Below are positions 56,181-64,000 of a DNA stretch of 64,000 nucleotides, piece by piece. The stretch covers positions 186,001 to 250,000 of the forward strand of contig JABABA010000001.1 of the NCBI GenBank assembly GCA_014238415.1, read 5' to 3'. How positions within the stretch are numbered: position 1 is the stretch's first letter; each line of letters starts with the position of its first letter. The notes below the pieces were generated by a model that was given only the letters and a program-made list of their open reading frames with translations, had not been told where the DNA came from and ran no database searches. This DNA is from Planctomycetota bacterium. GTDB lineage: Bacteria > Planctomycetota > UBA1135 > GCA-002686595. Both the position numbers and the translations under genes were made by a program.

Positions 56181-57221
56181 CTAACGCCGTTCAGCAAGAA
56201 CAAGGTCGAGAACGAGACCGTAGCTCCTGATCCCCTGTTCCTGGCCCGCAACCTTGAGATAGGTGTCGTTGACCCGCCCTGTTGCCCGTGAGAGAGGGCC
56301 CTGACGAAGGCGCCAGAATTGCCGTACCAGAACTCGACGCTCTTGAAGGGCGGGATGCAACGTCGAAAGAAGCTCCCCCACGAGTTCCGGATTCTGCCCG
56401 GCCAAGGCACGCAGGGCCTGATTCAAGAGGGCAAATCGGGCAGAGTAGCGAGCAGCTGGTTCGGGCGCGTCTCGGAGCACAACCCATGCGATGAAGTTGG
56501 CCTCCTCTTCCCGGGCAATCCCCCGCTGATGCGCAACCTCGTGGGCTGCGGTGTGCCAGATGACGGGCGCGGGAAGCAAACCCTCCAGATGCGCTTCGCC
56601 GGTCCAAGGAGAGTAAACCCCCGCGATTCCAAGGCGCGCCAGCAGGCCCCTGGCAAGGGGAACCCTTAGACGCGCTTGAGTACCCCGCAGCCAAGACCAT
56701 TGCTTGGCCTGCCTGTCAAAAGTCGAGGTCAAAAGTTGCTCCAGGGCATCCGTCGAAGGAGCCAGTTCGGCCTCCCCAAAAGATCCCTCCAGCGCCCTCA
56801 ACTCCCCAGCCAGTTCATGAACCAAGTCAACGAGTTCCTCCTGCTGGGGCTGATCCATGCTCCACCCCAGACGCTGGGCAATCGGGGGACGACAATGATT
56901 CAGGCCCCAGAACAAGATTCCCGACGCCAGAAGAAGGGGAATCAACCAGGCAAGACCAGACAGCAAGGGCACAAGGCCACGACTCAGCCAGCGCAGGCAG
57001 AGCACCAGGATGAGCAATATGCTCAACTCACTGACAGACAGGGGCACCAGGGACAGGAGCAGAGCCTGGACAGTGGCTATCACTGGAAAAACGCCCCCGT
57101 AGACCTGCTCTGCATGGAGCGGGAAAGCTCGGCCCAGCGCGAAGAGCAGAACGCTCAAAAGCAGCAGGCCCAGCGAGCACTTGAGGAGGCGCTTGGGTCC
57201 CGATTCCGGGCTGGTTTCCAT
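56181..57221 (-). CDS. DUF3810-like membrane protein with HExxH motif
   Basis: WHTAAHEVAHQRGIAREEEANFIAWVVLRDAPEPAARYSA after several TM helices. Confidence 0.85.
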   Translation of the reverse strand: METSPESGPKRLLKCSLGLLLLSVLLFALGRAFPLHAEQVYGGVFPVIATVQALLLSLVPLSVSELSILLILVLCLRWLSRGLVPLLSGLAWLIPLLLASGILFWGLNHCRPPIAQRLGWSMDQPQQEELVDLVHELAGELRALEGSFGEAELAPSTDALEQLLTSTFDRQAKQWSWLRGTQARLRVPLARGLLARLGIAGVYSPWTGEAHLEGLLPAPVIWHTAAHEVAHQRGIAREEEANFIAWVVLRDAPEPAARYSARFALLNQALRALAGQNPELVGELLSTLHPALQERRVLVRQFWRLRQGPLSRATGRVNDTYLKVAGQEQGIRSYGLVLDLVLAERR

Positions 57222-57295
57222 GATCGCCAGCTTACGGAGGCGGCTCCAGAGGAAATACCCCTAGCTCGGAAAGGAACAGCGCGGTCCAACAAAAG

Positions 57296-57325
57296 AAGGG
57301 CGCGGCTCCTTCGAGCCGCGCCCTT
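57296..57325 (-). terminator. Rho-independent terminator
   Basis: AAGGGCGCGGCTC-CTTC-GAGCCGCGCCCTT, 13-bp stem; minus strand continues with CTTTTGTT. Confidence 0.8.
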
Positions 57326-57401
57326 TGTTCAAGCCCATGGGGCCTGAATAAAATGTGAAAGGGGACGAGGACTCTCCAATCCGCGTCCCCAGTCTCACGC
57401 C

Positions 57402-57629
57402 TTAGAACAAACGCTGGTAAGCTCTAAGTGGGGTCAGAGGTTGCTTCTCCATTAGCACAGCCTCATCCCTTGCGGTTCCTCTCAATCGCCAGCCGACTGC
57501 AAAGGCGCAAACGCACCCCCCCAGCCAACCAAGCATGCCCAAGCCCATCAAAAGACCAAAACCGGTCCCGGGGCCAACGATATTAAAAATACTCTCTCCC
57601 ATGCAGAGTCCATAGGACGGGTACGCCAA
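57402..57629 (-). CDS. Small hypothetical membrane protein
   Basis: 75 aa with Gly-rich TM GFGLLMGLGMLGWLGGCVCAFAVGWRLRG; terminator follows. Confidence 0.45.
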   Translation of the reverse strand: MAYPSYGLCMGESIFNIVGPGTGFGLLMGLGMLGWLGGCVCAFAVGWRLRGTARDEAVLMEKQPLTPLRAYQRLF

Positions 57630-57831
57630 CTGTCACCCCCTTGCATGGCTGTCCATGCAGGGATGAGGTTTCCAGGCAGCATCTTGTCTCTGCTCTTGCC
57701 AAGCTCAGGAAGTCACTGCCCCCTTCCAGGCGTCCACAAGCCCATTAATTCGCATGATTGAGACAGGGGCCAGGCTCAATGGCTGGCGCAAGGTTTTGTC
57801 TGCAGCCAGACTCAGCCCTGGGAAAACAACA

Positions 57832-58887
57832 TCACTCCTGTAACTCGGTCCAATAATCCGCAGGCATGTCGTGGGCAATCTTGAGGGCTCCATTGGCACC
57901 TCCGTAGATAGGCTCCTCGATTCGGACCACCTTCCCGGAGCCGAGATGCTCCCGCATATAGGCTTCGATAGCCTTGTCCAGGCCCTGAATCATGCTTCCG
58001 CCCCCGGCCAGCAAAACCCGTCCCTTGAGTTTGTCCTGGAACTCAGGATCGAAGGTCGCCACCAGCTTGCCCAAGCCTTCCACCACCGGTGGAATCATCT
58101 CCCCGCAGGCTTTCCGCATGCACTCCGTGATGTCGAAGGAAGTAGGTTTACCGTTGACGGGCAGATCCACCATGATCTTCCCAGAAGTGGGCTCCACCGT
58201 GGAATAGCGTTCCTTGATCGCCTTGATCATCTGCTTGGTGTGCTGAGCGTCGGGGTAGGCACGGCTGATCTCCTTGGCCAGTTCGTCATCCACGAAGTCA
58301 CCCGCGCTGGGCAGGGTCAATTGATCGGTATCGTCAGGCATGGTGCCGTGCATGCGGCAAAGGTCCACCGTTCCCGCGCCGATGTCGATGACCAGCACAT
58401 CGTCATACATATCGAGGCCATAGGCCACGGCAAAGGGCTCGGAGCAGAGCATGACCGAGTCCACGGATTCCCTGGCGGCCTGAAGAATCGCGTCCTTGTT
58501 GTGAATCGAAGCCTGGGCAGGAACACCGATCACCGCATAGACCAATTCATCGGGGCGCGGCGCAGCAAGGCGTACGATCTCCTGCACCAGGTCCTTTGCA
58601 GCTTTGAGGCTCTCCTCGTCCTCCTCATCATCCTTGTTGAAGGACAGGACCCCATGCTCCAGGGGCCGATGCAAGCGCAAGGAGAGGCGCTTGTCCCTGG
58701 CTTCCTGGCCAAAAAGCACGTCCTTGCCCAGCAGCTTGCGCGCCACGGGGTCCTTGGGATATCCAACGAAGGACTCCACTGTTTCACGCATACCATTGGA
58801 TGCGGTCACGCTGGTGCGCGAAGTACCAAGGTCGATTCCAAGATAGAGGACGCCTTTGTCCTCGCCGTCGGCAGGCTCTTCAGTCAT
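57832..58887 (-). CDS. MamK-like bacterial actin
   Basis: VLYLGIDLGTSRTSVTASNGMRETVESFVGYPKDPVARKLLGKDVLFG; VYAVIGVPAQASIHNKDAIL; SEPFAVAYGLDMYDDVLVIDIGAGTVDLCRMHGTMPDDTDQLTLPSAGDFVDDEL; LLAGGGSMIQGLDKAI; C-term DYWTELQE. Confidence 0.85.
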   Translation of the reverse strand: MTEEPADGEDKGVLYLGIDLGTSRTSVTASNGMRETVESFVGYPKDPVARKLLGKDVLFGQEARDKRLSLRLHRPLEHGVLSFNKDDEEDEESLKAAKDLVQEIVRLAAPRPDELVYAVIGVPAQASIHNKDAILQAARESVDSVMLCSEPFAVAYGLDMYDDVLVIDIGAGTVDLCRMHGTMPDDTDQLTLPSAGDFVDDELAKEISRAYPDAQHTKQMIKAIKERYSTVEPTSGKIMVDLPVNGKPTSFDITECMRKACGEMIPPVVEGLGKLVATFDPEFQDKLKGRVLLAGGGSMIQGLDKAIEAYMREHLGSGKVVRIEEPIYGGANGALKIAHDMPADYWTELQE

Positions 58888-58984
58888 GGTTGATGCTCAG
58901 GTTTGGCTCCACCCCAGATCAGGCAATGGACCGGATCACGGGAACCGCCTGCGAATCATACGCAGCCCATTGGGCCGTTGGCCC

Positions 58985-59422
58985 CTAAGAATCCAGGACC
59001 TGCTGAGCAAGTTCCTTGCGAAGGGCCACGTTGGCCACAAAGATCGCGCGCATGGCGGCCGCATGGCGCTTGCCAGTCTTGCGATCGCGCCCGGGGATCA
59101 AGGTTCGCGGAGGGGGCACAGGCTTGAGAACAGACCGTGAACCGAGTGAACTTCTCAGGCTCTCCAGTTCACTCGCTTGATCCTCTACCCTCCGCATCAG
59201 GCTGACTAGCCGCTTTTGGAGCTTCTGATCCGGTTCCCTTCTGTCATGTGGACCCTTGGCACGTGGAGCCGTTGAAGGAACCCGTTTTTCAGCTTCAGGG
59301 GCTTCCGTACGAGCCGGAACCAACATCCAGGAGCCCTCTCTGGAGCCAGCAAGCGGGCGTGAGGGGCGCTCTAGGACGATCGGGTGGATCACCCGCATAG
59401 GTGCTTTGGGGCGGCGAAACAT
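58985..59422 (-). CDS. Hypothetical basic protein with C-terminal coiled coil
   Basis: MFRRPKAPMRVIHPIVLERPSR...LQKRLVSLMRRVEDQASELESLRSSLGSR; start could be 59542. Confidence 0.5.
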   Translation of the reverse strand: MFRRPKAPMRVIHPIVLERPSRPLAGSREGSWMLVPARTEAPEAEKRVPSTAPRAKGPHDRREPDQKLQKRLVSLMRRVEDQASELESLRSSLGSRSVLKPVPPPRTLIPGRDRKTGKRHAAAMRAIFVANVALRKELAQQVLDS

Positions 59423-59773
59423 GGCAGGAGGTACCAGGAATACCCTATTTGCCACAATCCGTGTTGTTCCCAGGGGCTTTTTTGAATCAAGAAAAGCAAT
59501 CAAGCCCATCCAGTGCACGGAGTCGGCCGGACCGGTCCTCAAATTGCGGGCATTTCCCCTTCTTCACAAGCCCGGGAGCAAGGCAGTGACTGGTCCCTGG
59601 CCGAGCAAGATGCTTCCCCAGGCGCGCCTCTCAGAGGAGACTGACCCTGTGAAAGGACCACCGGAACGCTTGGTCTGAACCTGCAACCCTATCCCAGTGC
59701 TTCCGGCGTCCGAGGCTTGAAAGTCCAGGGCCCTGTGGGACCATTCCCTCGGGAGCACAAGGCCAGGCGCGGT

Positions 59774-61243
59774 CTAGCGGGTGGAACTATCGGCGGGAGC
59801 TTCCGCCACACCGCTGGCCTCTTCCCCCCCAAGAGCCAACCAAAGATCAAGGCGCGTCTCCAACGCAGCCCGCCGGGCATGCAGCAGCTCCGCATCCGCA
59901 GCCAGCCGGCCTCGCCGGGCATCGAGCACGATCACGATGCCCACCAAGCCACTGATGTACTGTTCCTGGGCCAGGCGCTCCGCCTCCAGGAACTCCTCGC
60001 TCATCTGCTGCAAGGCAACCAACCGCGCATCCACAAGAGAGCAACGCACCAGTGCTGACTCGACTTCTCCACAGGCACGCAGCACCAACCCGGCCCACTC
60101 CGCCAGGACTGCACGGGTCTGGGAATCTTGAGCTCTTACCCCGGCCCGCAGGCTCCCTGAGTCGAAGACCGGACGAGTCAGGTTGGTCGCAAGGGACCAG
60201 ATTCCGAAATCCGAATCAGTCAGATCTCCGGGTTCATCAGATGAGGCCCCCCCTGAAGCGCTGAGAGAAAGCCGCGGATAGAGATCTGCGCGGGCCACCT
60301 GAGAACGTGCCGCTGCGGCTTCAGCGCGAATCCGCGCCGCCTGAAGATCCGGGCGACGGCCCAGCAAGGCAGCAGGAATCCCCGCCGAGACAGCCGGGGG
60401 AATATCAGGGAAGGTATGGGCGGCGCTGAGTTCCCCCGCGGGGTATCGCCCCAGCAGGACCTCCATGGCGCGGGCCGCCAGATCATTGGCCTGTTCCACC
60501 TCCAACAAGCTCGCACGGGCCCGGGCCGTATTGGCGGCAGTCAGTCGCAGATCCAGGGCCGGACCAACTCCCGCATCAAAACGGCTGCGCGCCCAGCGCT
60601 CACTTGTCTCCCAACTGGCCAGGGTCTGCTCGGCAAGGAGCAGCTGCTGATGCGCCTCCAAGAGGATAAACCAGGCCCGACAGACCTGGCCCGCCAAAGA
60701 CAGGCGCGCTCCCTCCAGTTCTATCCTTGCGGCTCGGGAATCCGCGTCCGCAGCCCGTGCCCCGGCCCGCACCCGGCCCCAGAGATCCACCTCCCAGGAG
60801 GCAGACAGGCCTGAATTCCAACTGGAAGTTGTGCTCGTCAACACAGAGTCCCCGATTCCCGGAATGGGCAGGCCGATGTAGTTGCGCCGGTTGCGTTGAA
60901 AATCCAGACCAGCCAGGACGCTGGGATAGAGGCCCGCCCGGGCGATCACACCTTGGGCTGCCACCGCCTCAACCCGCTGGGCTGCCGCCATCAGGCTCTG
61001 GTTGTGCCCCAGAGCCTCTACGATCAGGGCTTCGAGACGAGGGTCACCCAGTTGATCCAAGAACTGGAAAGGCGCTTGTGGGTCTGCCCCCATGGGCGCA
61101 GACCAGGTGGCCGGCAGAGGCAGAATGGGCTTGCTTACCTGGGGCGCTGGACCGACGCAGGCGGAAACCAAGAAGCACAGACAGACCTGAACAGGAAGGG
61201 ACTGGAATTGAAGTGAAGTCAAGGGAATGGAAAGCAGGCCCAC
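59774..61243 (-). CDS. Outer-membrane efflux lipoprotein (TolC/NodT type)
   Basis: CFLVSACVG lipobox; PLPATWSAP; LGDPRLEALIVEALGHNQSLMAAAQRVEAVAAQGVIARAGLYPSV; SASWEVDLWGRVRAGARAADAD; GRRPDLQAARIRAEAAAARSQVARADLYPRLSLSA. Confidence 0.93.
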   Translation of the reverse strand: MGLLSIPLTSLQFQSLPVQVCLCFLVSACVGPAPQVSKPILPLPATWSAPMGADPQAPFQFLDQLGDPRLEALIVEALGHNQSLMAAAQRVEAVAAQGVIARAGLYPSVLAGLDFQRNRRNYIGLPIPGIGDSVLTSTTSSWNSGLSASWEVDLWGRVRAGARAADADSRAARIELEGARLSLAGQVCRAWFILLEAHQQLLLAEQTLASWETSERWARSRFDAGVGPALDLRLTAANTARARASLLEVEQANDLAARAMEVLLGRYPAGELSAAHTFPDIPPAVSAGIPAALLGRRPDLQAARIRAEAAAARSQVARADLYPRLSLSASGGASSDEPGDLTDSDFGIWSLATNLTRPVFDSGSLRAGVRAQDSQTRAVLAEWAGLVLRACGEVESALVRCSLVDARLVALQQMSEEFLEAERLAQEQYISGLVGIVIVLDARRGRLAADAELLHARRAALETRLDLWLALGGEEASGVAEAPADSSTR

Positions 61244-61588
61244 AGCAACTGGACGGGCCGGTCCCGGGAAGGAGTTCTCCAGCAGCTGGAGTCAGGGGCG
61301 GCCCCAAGGAAACTCGGAAGCGGGCAGTATTGGGTAAAAGGTGGAAGGATGGTCTCGCTCAGTGCTGGTTTTCGATGATGCCTGACAGAAGGCAAAACCC
61401 CAAGGACGGGAAGAGCGCTCTATTGGCAAACAGCCACTTTGGACCCTCAGAAGGCGTCAACATACGCTCTGAACGGGGACCAGCAGTTGAGAATGAATGC
61501 CCCGGGCCTCCGCTGCGTAGAATGTACAGGGCGACCCCCACTCTCGGGGATCGCAGGACGGATTGACCCCCACAAAGAGGATAGCGAG

Positions 61589-62713
61589 ATGGGCGTGATG
61601 GACTGGTTCAAACAAGGCACATCGGAACTGATGGTGGCGCGCCCGGATGGCGCCAAGGCCCAGGTGGTCTGGAAGCACCCTGACCCCACCATCCCCACAA
61701 TGGCCCAACTGACAGTTGAAGCCGATGAGGTCGCGCTCTTCTTCAAGGATGGCAAAGTAGTGGGCACCCTCCAGCCAGGCCGCCACACCCTGGACACAGC
61801 GAACATTCCCTTCTTTTCCAACCTGATCGATTCCTTCACCGGCGGCAACGTGCTGATCTCCGAAGTGTTCTTCGTCAACACCCGCGAACACGTGGGCGCG
61901 CGTTTTGGCGGCCGTATCGGACATGTGGAAGATCCCAAGTCGGGCGTTCCCGTGGAGACCCTGGTGCATGGAGAATTCAGCTTCCGGGTCGTTGATCCTG
62001 AACAACTGGTGATTGGCCTGGTAGGTATGGGCCGCGCGGAATCCTTCGCCGTCAAAGCCTGGCTCAAGGAACAGGTCCTCAAGGTCATGCGCGACCGCGT
62101 CGCAGAGACCCTGGTCAAGCGAAAGTGGCCGCTGCTCGATGTGACCAGCGGCGCGTACACCGAAGAATTGGAACAAGAGGTGCTCACGGGCCTGGACGCC
62201 CATGTGGCCCCCTATGGCCTGAGCATCGTGCGACTGGGCAACTTCGTGGTGGGCATGGACGAGGACGACTCAGAGCACCTCAAGACCCTTTACCGAGATG
62301 CGGCTTATCTACGCACCGTTGGTGGCGTGGAAAAATACCAGCGCTTCGCCGCAGGCAAGGCTTTCATGGGCGCAGGCGAGGGCATGGCCGCTGGAACCAT
62401 GGGCGGCGGTGGTGGCGATGGTGGCGGCGGTGGTGGTGGCAACCTTGCCGCTGGAGCCAGCCTGGGCATCGGTCTAGGCATGGCGCAGATGTTGATCAAA
62501 GACAACGCAGGGGGCGATACGCTGGCCCCGGTCACTGCTGGAGTTGTCTGCGGCTCCTGCCAGGCAAGCGTTGCTCCCGGCAAATTCTGCAGCCAATGCG
62601 GCGGCGCTCTCAAGCCGCCGGTGGCTGCAAGTCCCCTGGCCTGCAGCGGCTGCGGCGAAGCCATGGCTCCGGACGCGAAGTTCTGTCCTTCCTGCGGAGG
62701 AGCAAGGGGCTAG
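61589..62713 (+). CDS. SPFH-domain protein with Gly-rich linker and two C-terminal zinc ribbons
   Basis: Start reassigned to MGVMDWFKQGTSELMVARPDGAKAQVVWKHPD; LIDSFTGGNVLISEVFFVNTREHVGARFGG; CGSCQASVAPGKFCSQCGG and CSGCGEAMAPDAKFCPSCGG. Confidence 0.88.
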   Translation: MGVMDWFKQGTSELMVARPDGAKAQVVWKHPDPTIPTMAQLTVEADEVALFFKDGKVVGTLQPGRHTLDTANIPFFSNLIDSFTGGNVLISEVFFVNTREHVGARFGGRIGHVEDPKSGVPVETLVHGEFSFRVVDPEQLVIGLVGMGRAESFAVKAWLKEQVLKVMRDRVAETLVKRKWPLLDVTSGAYTEELEQEVLTGLDAHVAPYGLSIVRLGNFVVGMDEDDSEHLKTLYRDAAYLRTVGGVEKYQRFAAGKAFMGAGEGMAAGTMGGGGGDGGGGGGGNLAAGASLGIGLGMAQMLIKDNAGGDTLAPVTAGVVCGSCQASVAPGKFCSQCGGALKPPVAASPLACSGCGEAMAPDAKFCPSCGGARG

Positions 62714-63544
62714 TCACCAACCCGCGGCGTAGGGATCGGACTCGGGCCACCCCAAACAAAGGCCCCAACCTGCCAGGGCCAAAGCGAGAAGCAAGCGAAG
62801 GAGAAGCGCAGCCCTGTTGTAGGGCACGGGAGCACAAAGGACTCCAAGAGCTCCCGCCATGCACAGGCCAGAAGAAGCGGGGGTCGATGCATACAGCACC
62901 CCATTGAGCAGCAGCCCCCCTGCCCCAAGGGTCACCGGCCAGGCAAGCGCTGCAAGGGCCACGGAATCTCTGGCGCGGAGACACACCACTGCACTGGAGC
63001 CCAGGGCAATTCCCAGGCAACCGAGGAGGAGCGCACTTGCTCCGCTGGACTGAGCCACCACAAGGGCGCCGATTACCAGCAGACCGAGCAGGCCAACGGG
63101 TAGCCACCAGCCCTGCTCTTCTTTGGACAGACAACGATCAAGTGCAAACCCAAGCACAAGGAAGATGACCGCGGCGCCTCCCAACCGGAGCATTGGCTGG
63201 GAGCCCAGCCAGTGCCTGTCGTGGTAGGGCTCGAGCCCATACCAAAGCCAGAGGCCCAGACCTGCCAACGCCAAGCCCAGGCCAAGCCCCCGACGCGGAA
63301 GGATTCGCACGAACGCGGTCAAGGGCAGGCAGTAGACCAGAATTCCAAGCGCATCGATCGGCGGCCAGGGAGGAGCCTGCCCGTTCAGTCCGTGGTAGCC
63401 GGCCAGGAGGGCAAGGGGAAGTGTCAGGCCAATCGCCAGAACACGGGGCAAAAGTGCTCGACCACGGCCCGGGGGGGACACCTCCCCCAAGAGCAGGACC
63501 AGACTCGCAGCCACAAGGCCAGAAAAGAGCGTGCTGAGTTCCAA
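62714..63544 (-). CDS. Hypothetical multi-pass membrane protein
   Basis: About 8-9 hydrophobic helices over 276 aa. Confidence 0.75.
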   Translation of the reverse strand: MELSTLFSGLVAASLVLLLGEVSPPGRGRALLPRVLAIGLTLPLALLAGYHGLNGQAPPWPPIDALGILVYCLPLTAFVRILPRRGLGLGLALAGLGLWLWYGLEPYHDRHWLGSQPMLRLGGAAVIFLVLGFALDRCLSKEEQGWWLPVGLLGLLVIGALVVAQSSGASALLLGCLGIALGSSAVVCLRARDSVALAALAWPVTLGAGGLLLNGVLYASTPASSGLCMAGALGVLCAPVPYNRAALLLRLLLALALAGWGLCLGWPESDPYAAGW

Positions 63545-63554
63545 GGGAGCGCGC

Positions 63555-64000
63555 CTACTTGAGCATGCCCTCGATGGCGATGATCACTTCAACCTCATCC
63601 CCCACGGCACTATCGGGATAGGTCGTAATGCCAAAGTCGCGCCGATTGAAGCGAAAGCTCCCTTCGAAACCAATACGCTCCCCAAAACGCTCTCCCCGAT
63701 CTCCTTGTCCCAGGATCTTGGACACGATTTCGACCTCCTTTTCAACCCCGTGCAGATTGAACATGCCCACGATCTTGAGTTCGCCATCCTTGCCCGCACT
63801 GACCTTTGTGGATCGAAAGCCTGCATCGGGAAACTGGGCCACATTAAGGAAGTCGGCCCCTTTGACATGCCGGTCCCGCCCGGCGCTACCTGTGTCCAAG
63901 GAAGACGGGTCGATCGCCATCTGCACGCTGCAGCTCGCAGGATCCGAGCCGTAGGCCAGACTGCCTTCAAAACTCAAGAAGCGGCCCCAGCACCAGGAAA
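63555..64000 (-). CDS. YceI family protein, N-terminus cut by right window edge
   Basis: FEGSLAYGSDPASCSVQMAIDPSSLDTG...ADFLNVAQFPDAGFRSTKVS...VGMFNLHGVEKEVEIV; frame stays open to 64000 (SWCWGRFLSFEG). Confidence 0.9.
   Translation of the reverse strand, partial: SWCWGRFLSFEGSLAYGSDPASCSVQMAIDPSSLDTGSAGRDRHVKGADFLNVAQFPDAGFRSTKVSAGKDGELKIVGMFNLHGVEKEVEIVSKILGQGDRGERFGERIGFEGSFRFNRRDFGITTYPDSAVGDEVEVIIAIEGMLK

Noticed and set aside
57832-58887. Evidence for a magnetosome gene cluster
   Set aside because: Only a MamK-like actin is present; no mamA/B/E/I/M/O-like genes in the window, so I do not claim magnetotaxis.
57871-58893. 340-aa plus-strand ORF
   Set aside because: Exact antisense of the MamK-like gene; H/R-rich shadow translation.
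58985-59678. Plus-strand ORF 59256-59678 as alternative gene
   Set aside because: Overlaps the minus-strand 58985-59422 ORF, which has a better coiled-coil/basic protein pattern; neither is strongly supported.
62400-62445. GGN trinucleotide repeat tract as a phase-variable microsatellite
   Set aside because: Encodes a Gly-rich linker in frame with imperfect codon usage; better explained as a protein hinge than a slippage tract.
1-64000. CRISPR arrays, transposons, integrases, prophage genes
   Set aside because: No regularly spaced repeats or recognisable mobile-element proteins seen on either strand.

Overview
GC-rich, gene-dense chromosomal window. The gene content (PVC-type heme-binding HEAT protein, Tat-exported Gfo/Idh/MocA oxidoreductases, sulfatases, FG-GAP/ASPIC-UnbV proteins, ECF sigma factor beside a Ser/Thr kinase) suggests a planctomycete-like bacterium; this is inference. 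I support about 48 protein-coding genes, one tRNA-Asn(GTT) and several terminator-like hairpins. I saw no CRISPR array, transposase, integrase or rRNA. The strongest candidate for something new is at 46458-49883 on the minus strand. Two ORFs there lie in the same frame, are separated by a single in-frame UGA, and together make one FG-GAP + ASPIC/UnbV + thioredoxin-like + TPR protein of about 1141 aa. Eleven nt after the UGA is a small stem-loop (GCGGCA-GGUCG-UGUCGC) with the spacing and G-rich loop of a bacterial SECIS, so this may be a new selenoprotein family; a nonsense mutation or split gene remains possible. Other notable items: a lipoprotein that appears to fuse cyclophilin and parvulin PPIase domains; a eukaryotic-type protein arginine methyltransferase with intact double-E and THW motifs; a MamK-like actin without other magnetosome genes; tandem paralogous secreted metalloproteases sharing a C-terminal module with other exported proteins; an FGE-fold protein lacking both catalytic cysteines; and a structured repeat/palindrome region upstream of an FkbM-flippase-HAD operon. 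All calls come from reading the sequence by eye; no database searches were run.
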